From BOG-931 sp963781725 (lineage in GTDB: Bacteria > Pseudomonadota > Alphaproteobacteria > Rhizobiales > Xanthobacteraceae): a stretch of 64,000 bases of DNA. The translations under genes were made by a program, and so were the position numbers. Of the stretch, positions 19,084 through 29,490 are shown piece by piece; positions within the stretch are counted from its first letter, which is position 1, and each line of letters begins with the position of its first letter. The notes under the pieces were generated by a model. It ran no database searches. It worked only from the letters and a program-made list of their open reading frames with translations, and was not told where the DNA came from. The stretch is from the NCBI GenBank assembly GCA_963781725.1, contig CAWAGV010000001.1:1658985-1722984 (forward strand), in the 5' to 3' direction.

Positions 19084-22000
19084 TCAATGCAGATGGGCGA
19101 CGCTAGCCACCATCTGGTGGAACTGTGAAGCGGCCGCTTGACCGTCGTCGTGGGCGAGATCGTAAAAAACTTCGACGGGAGTTATGGGCGGCGACGGCGG
19201 TGTTAAATGCTGGGCTAGAACGTTGGCGTTACCGGAATCGATTAGCTCCACTGCGGGATTGTGTACTGTCGCGTCACCGACGGTCGCGTTGAACATGAAT
19301 TTGTCATCGCCAATCCCGGCAAGGGGCGTTGCGGCTGATGAGGATTCTGTTGCGACATTAGATGCGGATTCGGTACTACCCGAAAACCGGATCTGATCGT
19401 TGTGCAGGGTCATCCCATGATCATTCTGGGTACTTGCACTACTCGCGGTCCCTGCCGTGGTCAGGCTAGCCGATGAGTCTCCGATCGTTGTGCCGGTCGA
19501 TGAATTCTGGGTAGATCCAGCTACAGGTGGATCATAGATGTAGGTGTTGTCACCAATGTTTTCGATTGTGAAAGACGCGCCGAAGTCAGCGAACGTCAGC
19601 GTGACAGCATGGCCGCTCGAATCGAGCAGCGTCAAAATCTCGTTGCCACCGGAAGTCTGCACGGAGCTGCTCGATTCCGCAAAGCCAGCCAATTCGACCA
19701 CATCCGAATGCGCCGCGTCCGCTGCAGTCCCCGTAAATCCGGCAATTGTTCCTGAAAAACCTGAAGCGTCATGGAGTACCAGATCACCATAGAGTGGCGT
19801 GCCGGTTCCATTATCGAAGATTACATTGGCACTGGTCGGTGCAGCGAAATCCAGCGTGCCGCCTGCGATGACTGCGCTACCGCCGTTCACAGGATCGTCT
19901 ATTAAAAGTGCGCCGCCATTCGTTGCTTCAAGGAGCCCGTGATTGCTGATGGCGTTACCCGTATCGATAGTGAGTTCGCCGCCAGGACCATTGGCTTCGA
20001 TCGTGCCCTGCGCCTGGTTGACCAGTGTCAACATGCCGTCGCCGATGCCAATCTGACCGGAGCCGGAGATGGTGTTGTCGACGTTCGTCAGAGTGCTTTG
20101 TGAGGACGTACCAAGAATTATGTCTTGGCTGCCCGATAAAATCAGATGGCCGCCGCCCTCAAGTGTGATTCCGTCGCCCATCACCTGAAGGTAGGTCTGG
20201 TTTCCGCTGGAATTCAGCGAGATCGTACCGGAATTTTCGATAATGCCGCTCAGTGGCAGTATGGCGGCGTCGCTCACCGCCATGGTGCCAGCGTTGTCGA
20301 GGACGGGCATCTGATTAAACACGAAGTCACTTGCGGTGAGCGATGCCGCATCGACGCCATGCAGCGTGATCGTCTCTCCATTGCCGAGGGTAATTACAGC
20401 GTTACCGCTGCCGTCGGTCGTCGTGCTTGCCTGGATATCGGCAAAGCCCGCAACGCTGGCAAAACCCATCAAATCGATCTTATCGGTCGCAACGCTGAAA
20501 TTGTAGATCGTGTCGTTGCCAATCTGTTGGGTGAAGACGAATTCATCGTTTGCGCCTGCGCCGGTCAGCGTGTCATTGCTGGCGAGAGCAAAAATCGGTG
20601 TACCCGGTGCATACGCCTCAACATTGTCGGATATTGATACGCTTGCGGTGCTGCCGTCCGCGTTGGTCCAGCTCTCAGATACGCCGAGCACGATGGCGCC
20701 GGCGTAAGCGGCAGCCGTCATCACCGTCAGCGTGCTGAGGTCGTTCGTCTCTACCGTCCACGTGCCGTTGCCCAGATTGGTCCCTTGGTTGAGGCTCCAA
20801 TCCGACGGAACTCCTGTGACAGTTAACGCGATTGGACCCGTAGCCAGACCGCCTGATGGATCCGTGAGCGCCAAATTAATAGGTGCGCCGGCAACGCCGG
20901 CTGGAGTGTGCGTTGTGGTGATTGTGACGGTTGGCGTGTTACCAATAAACGTGCCGTCATTGGCCTGAACGTCCACAATTCGCGGAGTGCTGCCGCGGCT
21001 GCCCATTTTTTGATCGGTATATTGGACACCCTGGAGGATTGCCTGGTAGTCCGCCACACTTGCAATGCCGGTGATCAGTAACGTTTCCGCCGAATTGCCC
21101 TTGGCGGTGAATGTCACCACCAATCCATCGGCGGTGGCGAGGGCGATTGCGGCAGCATCCAGCGGATAAATCGCCTCTTTAAAATTGGTGCCGCCAAACG
21201 TACTGTCCTCACTGTTGTCCTGGGGATTGGTCAGGGTAATCGTCATCGACGCCAGGGTCGATGAGTTTGCGTCGGTGATTATGGCTGACGGCGCGATCTG
21301 AACCGGCAAGACGGAGCCGCCGTCGTTTAATGTGTTGTTATCGCCGCTTCCCGAGCCATTCAGATCGATTATTGGCCCCCTTATTTGACTGAGAACCAAT
21401 TCATCACCACCCGGCACGCCGTCGCTGACAATGGCAAAATAGTCATTGGCAAGCGAGCCTGTGCCGGCGATGGAGTAAGTCAGCGCAGGATTGTTATTCA
21501 CAACAAGGGTCGAGCCGTTGATGACCGCGCTGGTGACCGTGACCGTTGGCAGGTCAATCACGTCGCCAACCACAAGACCGTCGATGGCTCCTTTGAAATT
21601 CGTTGGCTGCATCAGCCTCAATGTGCCGACGTTGCCAGCGAAGGTAACAGCCTGCGTGTCGGTCGCAGCATTGAGCTTTAAGACGGCACCAGCAGCGTCG
21701 ATAACATCCATACCACTGCCAGTAATGGATGCGACACTGATTGTGGTGTTGCCCGTGACATAAATAGTGCCGGCATTGCTGACGGCGGAGCCGCTGCCGC
21801 CGGTTATCGTGTCAGTTCCGGCCAGCGTCAGCGTGCCGCTGATGTTGATCGTGCCGTTATCTGTAAATGCGGTGCCGGTCGCTGTGTTGGTCCCGGCAAA
21901 CGTCACCGTGCCAGTGCTGTTGATGATGACGGTGCCGCCACTGATCGAACTCGTGTCATCAAACGTCAGCGAAGCCGATTTATCAACGGTGATCGTATCA

Positions 22001-25000
22001 GTGCTCGCGTCATTGCCAAGCGTAGTGTTATTGCTCAGCGTCAGCGCGCCCGCCGCCGTAATGGCGCCGTCATTAGTCACCGTCTCGTCGGACAGTGTAT
22101 TCGTACCGTTGGCGTTGACATTTCCGCTGTTATCCAGCGTGCCGCTGCTCAACCCGCCGGTACCGTTAAGGTTGAGCGTACCGGCGCTGTCCGTCGTGAC
22201 AGTGCCGGCAGTGATCAGGCCATTGTCGATTTGAATGGTAGCGCCAAATGCTTCCAGCAGCCCCGAGTTGTTGACGTTGTCCTGAATGTCCAGGGTGCCG
22301 CCAGCGGTCGCCTCCAGCAGCCCGGCATTGGCAATGGCATTGCCGGTCTCGATGGTCAGGGTCTTGTCATTGGCATCGATGATGCCGGCGGTCTCGTTCT
22401 TGAGCGTCAGATCGGCATTGTTGTTGCCGATGGTGCCATCGCCGGTGATGACGTTGTTGACGTTGTCGAGGGTCTCGCCGGCGGTGGTGGCGACGATCTG
22501 ACTGCCGGCGCCAAGCGACACCGCGCCTTTGGCGGTGCTGCCGTTGAGCGTCAGCGTCTTGCCGGGACCGCCGACATTGACCAGCAGCGTGTCGCCGGAG
22601 CCGGCGAGCAGGATGCCGTTCGTGCCGGCAATGCCAGCCGCAGCGCCGACCCAGCCGATGGTCGAACCGGTGATGTCGAGCGTACTGCCGCCGCTGGCTT
22701 CCAGCAGCCCCGAGTTGTTGACGTTGTCCTGAATGTCCAGGGTGCCGCCAGCGGTCGCCTCCAGCAGCCCGGCATTGGCAATGGCATTGCCGGTCTCGAT
22801 GGTCAGGGTCTTGTCATTGGCATCGATGATGCCGGCGGTCTCGTTCTTGAGCGTCAGATCGGCATTGTTGTTGCCGATGGTGCCATCGCCGGTGATGACG
22901 TTGTTGACGTTGTCGAGGGTCTCGCCGGCGGTGGTGGCGACGATCTGACTGCCGGCGCCAAGCGACACCGCGCCTTTGGCGGTGCTGCCGTTGAGCGTCA
23001 GCGTCTTGCCGGGACCGCCGACATTGACCAGCAGCGTGTCGCCGGAGCCGGCGAGCAGGATGCCGTTCGTGCCGGCAATGCCAGCCGCAGCGCCGACCCA
23101 GCCGATGGTCGAACCGGTGATGTCGAGCGTACTGCCGCCGCTGGCTTCCAGCAGCCCCGAGTTGTTGACGTTGTCCTGAATGTCCAGGGTGCCGCCAGCG
23201 GTCGCCTCCAGCAGCCCGGCATTGGCAATGGCATTGCCGGTCTCGATGGTCAGGGTCTTGTCATTGGCATCGATGATGCCGGCGGTCTCGTTCTTGAGCG
23301 TCAGATCGGCATTGTTGTTGCCGATGGTGCCATCGCCGGTGATGACGTTGTTGACGTTGTCGAGGGTCTCGCCGGCGGTGGTGGCGACGATCTGACTGCC
23401 GGCGCCAAGCGACACCGCGCCTTTGGCGGTGCTGCCGTTGAGCGTCAGCGTCTTGCCGGGACCGCCGACATTGACCAGCAGCGTGTCGCCGGAGCCGGCG
23501 AGCAGGATGCCGTTCGTGCCGGCAATGCCAGCCGCAGCGCCGACCCAGCCGATGGTCGAACCGGTGATGTCGAGCGTACTGCCGCCGCTGGCTTCCAGCA
23601 GCCCCGAGTTGTTGACGTTGTCCTGAATGTCCAGGGTGCCGCCAGCGGTCGCCTCCAGCAGCCCGGCATTGGCAATGGCATTGCCGGTCTCGATGGTCAG
23701 GGTCTTGTCATTGGCATCGATGATGCCGGCGGTCTCGTTCTTGAGCGTCAGATCGGCATTGTTGTTGCCGATGGTGCCATCGCCGGTGATGACGTTGTTG
23801 ACGTTGTCGAGGGTCTCGCCGGCGGTGGTGGCGACGATCTGACTGCCGGCGCCAAGCGACACCGCGCCTTTGGCGGTGCTGCCGTTGAGCGTCAGCGTCT
23901 TGCCGGGACCGCCGACATTGACCAGCAGCGTGTCGCCGGAGCCGGCGAGCAGGATGCCGTTCGTGCCGGCAATGCCAGCCGCAGCGCCGACCCAGCCGAT
24001 GGTCGAACCGGTGATGTCGAGCGTACTGCCGCCGCTGGCTTCCAGCAGCCCCGAGTTGTTGACGTTGTCCTGAATGTCCAGGGTGCCGCCAGCGGTCGCC
24101 TCCAGCAGCCCGGCATTGGCAATGGCATTGCCGGTCTCGATGGTCAGGGTCTTGTCATTGGCATCGATGATGCCGGCGGTCTCGTTCTTGAGCGTCAGAT
24201 CGGCATTGTTGTTGCCGATGGTGCCATCGCCGGTGATGACGTTGTTGACGTTGTCGAGGGTCTCGCCGGCGGTGGTGGCGACGATCTGACTGCCGGCGCC
24301 AAGCGACACCGCGCCTTTGGCGGTGCTGCCGTTGAGCGTCAGCGTCTTGCCGGGACCGCCGACATTGACCAGCAGCGTGTCGCCGGAGCCGGCGAGCAGG
24401 ATGCCGTTCGTGCCGGCAATGCCAGCCGCAGCGCCGACCCAGCCGATGGTCGAACCGGTGATGTCGAGCGTACTGCCGCCGCTGGCTTCCAGCAGCCCCG
24501 AGTTGTTGACGTTGTCCTGAATGTCCAGGGTGCCGCCAGCGGTCGCCTCCAGCAGCCCGGCATTGGCAATGGCATTGCCGGTCTCGATGGTCAGGGTCTT
24601 GTCATTGGCATCGATGATGCCGGCGGTCTCGTTCTTGAGCGTCAGATCGGCATTGTTGTTGCCGATGGTGCCATCGCCGGTGATGACGTTGTTGACGTTG
24701 TCGAGGGTCTCGCCGGCGGTGGTGGCGACGATCTGACTGCCGGCGCCAAGCGACACCGCGCCTTTGGCGGTGCTGCCGTTGAGCGTCAGCGTCTTGCCGG
24801 GACCGCCGACATTGACCAGCAGCGTGTCGCCGGAGCCGGCGAGCAGGATGCCGTTCGTGCCGGCAATGCCAGCCGCAGCGCCGACCCAGCCGATGGTCGA
24901 ACCGGTGATGTCGAGCGTACTGCCGCCGCTGGCTTCCAGCAGCCCCGAGTTGTTGACGTTGTCCTGAATGTCCAGGGTGCCGCCAGCGGTCGCCTCCAGC

Positions 25001-28000
25001 AGCCCGGCATTGGCAATGGCATTGCCGGTCTCGATGGTCAGGGTCTTGTCATTGGCATCGATGATGCCGGCGGTCTCGTTCTTGAGCGTCAGATCGGCAT
25101 TGTTGTTGCCGATGGTGCCATCGCCGGTGATGACGTTGTTGACGTTGTCGAGGGTCTCGCCGGCGGTGGTGGCGACGATCTGACTGCCGGCGCCAAGCGA
25201 CACCGCGCCTTTGGCGGTGCTGCCGTTGAGCGTCAGCGTCTTGCCGGGACCGCCGACATTGACCAGCAGCGTGTCGCCGGAGCCGGCGAGCAGGATGCCG
25301 TTCGTGCCGGCAATGCCAGCCGCAGCGCCGACCCAGCCGATGGTCGAACCGGTGATGTCGAGCGTACTGCCGCCGCTGGCTTCCAGCAGCCCCGAGTTGT
25401 TGACGTTGTCCTGAATGTCCAGGGTGCCGCCAGCGGTCGCCTCCAGCAGCCCGGCATTGGCAATGGCATTGCCGGTCTCGATGGTCAGGGTCTTGTCATT
25501 GGCATCGATGATGCCGGCGGTCTCGTTCTTGAGCGTCAGATCGGCATTGTTGTTGCCGATGGTGCCATCGCCGGTGATGACGTTGTTGACGTTGTCGAGG
25601 GTCTCGCCGGCGGTGGTGGCGACGATCTGACTGCCGGCGCCAAGCGACACCGCGCCTTTGGCGGTGCTGCCGTTGAGCGTCAGCGTCTTGCCGGGACCGC
25701 CGACATTGACCAGCAGCGTGTCGCCGGAGCCGGCGAGCAGGATGCCGTTCGTGCCGGCAATGCCAGCCGCAGCGCCGACCCAGCCGATGGTCGAACCGGT
25801 GATGTCGAGCGTACTGCCGCCGCTGGCTTCCAGCAGCCCCGAGTTGTTGACGTTGTCCTGAATGTCCAGGGTGCCGCCAGCGGTCGCCTCCAGCAGCCCG
25901 GCATTGGCAATGGCATTGCCGGTCTCGATGGTCAGGGTCTTGTCATTGGCATCGATGATGCCGGCGGTCTCGTTCTTGAGCGTCAGATCGGCATTGTTGT
26001 TGCCGATGGTGCCATCGCCGGTGATGACGTTGTTGACGTTGTCGAGGGTCTCGCCGGCGGTGGTGGCGACGATCTGACTGCCGGCGCCAAGCGACACCGC
26101 GCCTTTGGCGGTGCTGCCGTTGAGCGTCAGCGTCTTGCCGGGACCGCCGACATTGACCAGCAGCGTGTCGCCGGAGCCGGCGAGCAGGATGCCGTTCGTG
26201 CCGGCAATGCCAGCCGCAGCGCCGACCCAGCCGATGGTCGAACCGGTGATGTCGAGCGTACTGCCGCCGCTGGCTTCCAGCAGCCCCGAGTTGTTGACGT
26301 TGTCCTGAATGTCCAGGGTGCCGCCAGCGGTCGCCTCCAGCAGCCCGGCATTGGCAATGGCATTGCCGGTGCTGAGCGCCAATAGCCCGGTCGCATCGAT
26401 GGTGGCGCCGTTATCATTGACCAGCGTCAGGTTGCTGATCGTGCCGGTGCCGGAGATAACGTTGTTAGAGTTCTCCAGCTCGTCGGTCTTCGCCGCCCCG
26501 GTGATCAGCGCAGTACCGGCCAGCGTGACCGTGCCGGTCCCGTCGCCATTGAGCGTCAGATGCGCATTATCGACCAACAGCTTCGAGCTGGTGTCGATCT
26601 GTATCGTGCCGCCGCTATTGGCGACCGTCGTACTCTTGATATCAAGCTCGCCGAGGCTGGTGGCCAGCAACGTCCCGATGTTGAACAGCGTGTCGTCGAG
26701 TTGAAGAATGCCGCCGTTGGTCGCCTCCATCAGCCCGGAATTGCCGACGACGTTTCCAGTACCAATGATGAGAAGTCCTAGATCGCCGGTCTGCAGCGGC
26801 GTCGCGTCGATGGTGCCGGTCTTTTGATTGACCAGCGTGAGGGCACCATCACCGCTATGTCCGATCGTGCCGGTACCCTCGATGGTGTCGCTTATATTGA
26901 TGAGCGTCGCAGCGGTGAGAGGGACGCCGCTGATCACATTAGCAGCAGCCAAGCCGAGCATATCGATCTTGCCGCCACCGGATAGCGTCACCGTGCCATT
27001 GATGGCGAGCGTTGGATCATCTAACTCTAGCGTCCCGGCGCCGCTGATCCCTTTCTGGACGGTGAGTACAGCGCCACCCTCGACATCGAGGATGACACCG
27101 GGCCCGAGAACCAGGCCGCCGACGCTTGCTGATTGGTCGAGGATGACCGTAAATGGCAAGGGAAGCGGGGGCGTAGCGGTTGGCACGAAAATTTCGACAA
27201 GGTCCGTCGCATTTGGAACTGCGCCGATGTTCCAGTCCGATCCCATTTGGAAGGATTCGCCGCTCAGAGGCGAAATCCATACAACGATTGTCGTCGTCGG
27301 CGGCGGCACGAGCGGCGGCTCGACGAACAGGGATGTGTCAACAAGCTGGGACGATCCGTTATTGGAAGTTGGCGTGAAGCCGGTATTGAAGGCCGCTTGG
27401 TAAGGCGGTGTATTCAGATTATTCAGCCCTAGAATGCTGTTCGGATCCGAGCTGCCCGACGTGCCAGTAGATTGAATATCAGCATGCTGCCACTTCTGAA
27501 GATCCGGGTCTTGCAATCCCTGCAAATAAGTTTCGTATGCTGTTCGATAGTCGTGCTGTGATCGCGTCAATTCATCTGGAGTAAGCGAGACTTCTTGTAC
27601 GCTTATGCCAGGTCCATCGTGCCGCAGAATTGTTTTTCGCGCGGGGTCATCGACAGTAAGAACTTCCGGACGATCCCCCTTGGTGACGATCTCAAAGACC
27701 CCGTGCTTGAGATCTTTGTAATCGATCTTCTCGTCATCCAATAATGCGATGTCGGCGCTAGCGGCCTTCAATTCGCGAACGAGCAAAACCGTAAAGATAC
27801 CCAGCGACAGGCTTCCCATGCCCGCCGCTGCCGCAGTGCTTCGAATTTGGCCCAGAGGAGTATCGATTAACAGACGTCCGCGGCTTGCGACTTTACCGGC
27901 GATAAAACCGAACACTCCCTTTACGACACGGAGCAACGCCGAATTAGACGATTTTTTTCCACCGCAAATGAATTGGTCCAGCACCACACACGTGTCGGGC

Positions 28001-28248
28001 TGAAGATGAAAGGTCGTACCATCGACAAACGCAATGGCGATTAGCCCGTCACTCCCGGTCTCGATTACGTCGCCTTCGTAAACCGGACAGCCAACAGCGA
28101 GTTCAGCAATAACGGTGCGGCCTCGCAGGATGGTGGTCAAACCATCCACGGTTTGCAATTTGCCAATGGCAGGCGCGCTCACCGCTTCTCGAATGGGAGC
28201 GGTGCAATGAACATGACCGTCCTCTGCAGCTGGAGCACTGCGGGACAT
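19084..28248 (-). CDS. Giant FecR-domain repeat surface protein (3054 aa)
   Basis: A very large, acidic, Thr/Gly/Asn-rich protein, probably secreted or surface-exposed. Residues about 30-140 form a FecR-type domain (GDVIETGSDGLIAIAFVDGT, LLRVVKGVFGFIAGK, DTPLGQIR). A linker follows, then autotransporter/beta-helix-like strands with repeated 'LDIxGSxxxNxGxLEA' patterns. Residues about 627-2000 consist of nine 149-residue repeats plus a partial tenth. Further domains follow, including cadherin-like strands and an RTX-like patch (NDTLTGAGANDEFVF, about 2560). No classical N-terminal signal peptide is seen; type I secretion through the C-terminus is possible, but no transporter genes are in the window. 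GGGAG lies about eight bases before the ATG. Adhesion or biofilm matrix is the likely role (inferred). Confidence 0.88.
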   Translation of the reverse strand: MSRSAPAAEDGHVHCTAPIREAVSAPAIGKLQTVDGLTTILRGRTVIAELAVGCPVYEGDVIETGSDGLIAIAFVDGTTFHLQPDTCVVLDQFICGGKKSSNSALLRVVKGVFGFIAGKVASRGRLLIDTPLGQIRSTAAAAGMGSLSLGIFTVLLVRELKAASADIALLDDEKIDYKDLKHGVFEIVTKGDRPEVLTVDDPARKTILRHDGPGISVQEVSLTPDELTRSQHDYRTAYETYLQGLQDPDLQKWQHADIQSTGTSGSSDPNSILGLNNLNTPPYQAAFNTGFTPTSNNGSSQLVDTSLFVEPPLVPPPTTTIVVWISPLSGESFQMGSDWNIGAVPNATDLVEIFVPTATPPLPLPFTVILDQSASVGGLVLGPGVILDVEGGAVLTVQKGISGAGTLELDDPTLAINGTVTLSGGGKIDMLGLAAANVISGVPLTAATLINISDTIEGTGTIGHSGDGALTLVNQKTGTIDATPLQTGDLGLLIIGTGNVVGNSGLMEATNGGILQLDDTLFNIGTLLATSLGELDIKSTTVANSGGTIQIDTSSKLLVDNAHLTLNGDGTGTVTLAGTALITGAAKTDELENSNNVISGTGTISNLTLVNDNGATIDATGLLALSTGNAIANAGLLEATAGGTLDIQDNVNNSGLLEASGGSTLDITGSTIGWVGAAAGIAGTNGILLAGSGDTLLVNVGGPGKTLTLNGSTAKGAVSLGAGSQIVATTAGETLDNVNNVITGDGTIGNNNADLTLKNETAGIIDANDKTLTIETGNAIANAGLLEATAGGTLDIQDNVNNSGLLEASGGSTLDITGSTIGWVGAAAGIAGTNGILLAGSGDTLLVNVGGPGKTLTLNGSTAKGAVSLGAGSQIVATTAGETLDNVNNVITGDGTIGNNNADLTLKNETAGIIDANDKTLTIETGNAIANAGLLEATAGGTLDIQDNVNNSGLLEASGGSTLDITGSTIGWVGAAAGIAGTNGILLAGSGDTLLVNVGGPGKTLTLNGSTAKGAVSLGAGSQIVATTAGETLDNVNNVITGDGTIGNNNADLTLKNETAGIIDANDKTLTIETGNAIANAGLLEATAGGTLDIQDNVNNSGLLEASGGSTLDITGSTIGWVGAAAGIAGTNGILLAGSGDTLLVNVGGPGKTLTLNGSTAKGAVSLGAGSQIVATTAGETLDNVNNVITGDGTIGNNNADLTLKNETAGIIDANDKTLTIETGNAIANAGLLEATAGGTLDIQDNVNNSGLLEASGGSTLDITGSTIGWVGAAAGIAGTNGILLAGSGDTLLVNVGGPGKTLTLNGSTAKGAVSLGAGSQIVATTAGETLDNVNNVITGDGTIGNNNADLTLKNETAGIIDANDKTLTIETGNAIANAGLLEATAGGTLDIQDNVNNSGLLEASGGSTLDITGSTIGWVGAAAGIAGTNGILLAGSGDTLLVNVGGPGKTLTLNGSTAKGAVSLGAGSQIVATTAGETLDNVNNVITGDGTIGNNNADLTLKNETAGIIDANDKTLTIETGNAIANAGLLEATAGGTLDIQDNVNNSGLLEASGGSTLDITGSTIGWVGAAAGIAGTNGILLAGSGDTLLVNVGGPGKTLTLNGSTAKGAVSLGAGSQIVATTAGETLDNVNNVITGDGTIGNNNADLTLKNETAGIIDANDKTLTIETGNAIANAGLLEATAGGTLDIQDNVNNSGLLEASGGSTLDITGSTIGWVGAAAGIAGTNGILLAGSGDTLLVNVGGPGKTLTLNGSTAKGAVSLGAGSQIVATTAGETLDNVNNVITGDGTIGNNNADLTLKNETAGIIDANDKTLTIETGNAIANAGLLEATAGGTLDIQDNVNNSGLLEASGGSTLDITGSTIGWVGAAAGIAGTNGILLAGSGDTLLVNVGGPGKTLTLNGSTAKGAVSLGAGSQIVATTAGETLDNVNNVITGDGTIGNNNADLTLKNETAGIIDANDKTLTIETGNAIANAGLLEATAGGTLDIQDNVNNSGLLEAFGATIQIDNGLITAGTVTTDSAGTLNLNGTGGLSSGTLDNSGNVNANGTNTLSDETVTNDGAITAAGALTLSNNTTLGNDASTDTITVDKSASLTFDDTSSISGGTVIINSTGTVTFAGTNTATGTAFTDNGTINISGTLTLAGTDTITGGSGSAVSNAGTIYVTGNTTISVASITGSGMDVIDAAGAVLKLNAATDTQAVTFAGNVGTLRLMQPTNFKGAIDGLVVGDVIDLPTVTVTSAVINGSTLVVNNNPALTYSIAGTGSLANDYFAIVSDGVPGGDELVLSQIRGPIIDLNGSGSGDNNTLNDGGSVLPVQIAPSAIITDANSSTLASMTITLTNPQDNSEDSTFGGTNFKEAIYPLDAAAIALATADGLVVTFTAKGNSAETLLITGIASVADYQAILQGVQYTDQKMGSRGSTPRIVDVQANDGTFIGNTPTVTITTTHTPAGVAGAPINLALTDPSGGLATGPIALTVTGVPSDWSLNQGTNLGNGTWTVETNDLSTLTVMTAAAYAGAIVLGVSESWTNADGSTASVSISDNVEAYAPGTPIFALASNDTLTGAGANDEFVFTQQIGNDTIYNFSVATDKIDLMGFASVAGFADIQASTTTDGSGNAVITLGNGETITLHGVDAASLTASDFVFNQMPVLDNAGTMAVSDAAILPLSGIIENSGTISLNSSGNQTYLQVMGDGITLEGGGHLILSGSQDIILGTSSQSTLTNVDNTISGSGQIGIGDGMLTLVNQAQGTIEANGPGGELTIDTGNAISNHGLLEATNGGALLIDDPVNGGSAVIAGGTLDFAAPTSANVIFDNGTGTPLYGDLVLHDASGFSGTIAGFTGTAADAAHSDVVELAGFAESSSSVQTSGGNEILTLLDSSGHAVTLTFADFGASFTIENIGDNTYIYDPPVAGSTQNSSTGTTIGDSSASLTTAGTASSASTQNDHGMTLHNDQIRFSGSTESASNVATESSSAATPLAGIGDDKFMFNATVGDATVHNPAVELIDSGNANVLAQHLTPPSPPITPVEVFYDLAHDDGQAAASQFHQMVASVAHLH
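22250..26370 (-). repeat. Nine tandem 447-bp repeats plus a 98-bp partial copy
   Basis: Unit length is exactly 447 bp (149 codons). All nine full copies look identical: their translations agree in several reading frames of both strands, which needs near-identity at the DNA level. The array is inside the surface-protein gene. Because 447 is a multiple of three and the unit lacks stops in other frames, it also creates long artificial open frames on the opposite strand. Copy number could be affected by assembly. Confidence 0.95.
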
Positions 28249-28619
28249 ATTACGTCTCCCAAATCCGGCGCCAGTTGGCCCTTAACGGCGCGCTACTTCC
28301 GAATTTGCCGTCGTTTATGGTTCGTTATTGTAGGGTCGGTGCCCGTCCGGCCGAATTCATAACACTTTAACACTAAATTCTAGAGATTTGTCGAACTATC
28401 AGTGGGGTCAAGGTTACCACCGGTGGACTTTTGGCCTTGCTGAATACAACGAGTTCGCGGAGCCTCGCGGCTTTGGCGATTACTGGATTACCATTAACGA
28501 GGGGCCGGCAAGGGGGCCTTGAGATTCATCCCGGCGAATTGCCTAAAAACGTTGATCTTACGAGAGAAGACGAGTATTTACCGTCATTGGACGTTTTTTG
28601 TCCTTGCATTGAGGACGCC
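28249..28619. promoter_or_regulatory. Divergent intergenic region between two FecR-domain genes
   Basis: A 371-base region that should hold promoters for both the giant surface protein (-) and the small FecR protein (+). It contains the perfect palindrome CCACCGGTGG at 28417-28426 and an AT-richer stretch (28365-28400). An open frame runs through from 28431 into the small FecR gene, but the signal peptide shows that the real start is 28620. No regulator is identified. Confidence 0.4.
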
Positions 28620-29174
28620 ATGAACGCTCGCTCCCTTCGAATATTGGCTGGCTTTTTTTTGGCGGCGAATGGTCTTCTGCCCGGCTTGGCCTGGGCTCAA
28701 AACCAGTCGACCAAACCGCATGAGAGCCTCGACGCGGCCCCGATTGGGAAGGTCATGAGCGTGACGGGAACCGTCCACATAGAACATCCAACGGCTAGTG
28801 TCGTTTTGGTCGACCTGCCTACCGGCAACGAAAATACAAAAGCGGGTGAAATGATCTATCGCAATGATGTCATTACGACCGGCATCGACGGCTCGCTCAA
28901 CATCGCATTTAACGACGGAACGTCGTTTAACGTTTCCAAGAATGCAAAAATGTCGATCGATAATTTTGTCTACGATCCGAAGGGCGATTCGAATTCAGCG
29001 TTATTTGATTTGACTAAGGGGACGTTCACTTTCATCGCCGGCAACACCGCGCATACCGGCGACATGAAAGTGAACACGCCGTTAGGAACGATGGGAATTC
29101 GCGGGACCGCTCCGCGCGTTGAAATCTTGGATGACGGCACGGTTATTCTTTCGACAAACGTCGAACGAAAATAA
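28620..29174 (+). CDS. Exported FecR-domain protein
   Basis: A 184-aa protein with a clear signal peptide (GFFLAANGLLPGLAWAQ) and one FecR domain. The repeated strands are GKVMSVTGTVHIEHP, YRNDVITTGIDGSLNIAFND, FDLTKGTFTFIAGN and VNTPLGTMGIRGT. The ATG at 28620 has TGAGGA just upstream. The same domain opens the giant protein encoded divergently, so the two may act in one surface system. FecR domains outside iron signalling are common in such proteins, so no role in iron uptake is claimed. Confidence 0.88.
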   Translation: MNARSLRILAGFFLAANGLLPGLAWAQNQSTKPHESLDAAPIGKVMSVTGTVHIEHPTASVVLVDLPTGNENTKAGEMIYRNDVITTGIDGSLNIAFNDGTSFNVSKNAKMSIDNFVYDPKGDSNSALFDLTKGTFTFIAGNTAHTGDMKVNTPLGTMGIRGTAPRVEILDDGTVILSTNVERK

Positions 29175-29490
29175 GACCGGCGTTAGTCAGCATCGCATCG
29201 CTGAATCCCAACGGTAGAAGCCCGCCCATGCATCGATGGCGGGTGGCGGCCGAAGCGCCGCAAGCGATCAGATAAGGCCATCCTTAGATCGGGCCAGGTG
29301 AGCCCCAATCGCCTGCTCGTTGGAGCATCTGGGATTCCCTCTCTGGTGAGAAAGCGGGAATTGACGATGGGGTGCGCTGCTGATTTATCAGGCGGGCGAG
29401 AACCAATGCCACATGTTTGAATACCTCGCCAAACGATTCCATCGTGCTCTATCTGGTCCGATTACGGCTCGCGTCCAAGCATTAGGCACC
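29175..29490. other. Non-coding gap after the FecR gene
   Basis: 316 bases between convergent genes with no supported gene. A 6-bp stem (CCCGCC at 29221-29226 with GGCGGG at 29238-29243) could help end transcription, but no T tract follows. Confidence 0.35.

Noticed and set aside
22250..26370. CRISPR or satellite array
   Set aside because: Units are 447 bp, contiguous without spacers, in frame and coding.
22231..26385. 1384-aa open frame on the + strand over the repeat array
   Set aside because: It is the antisense of the 447-bp repeats. The unit is divisible by three and lacks stops in this frame, so openness follows from the repeats. It has no ribosome binding site, and the sense gene has clear domains.
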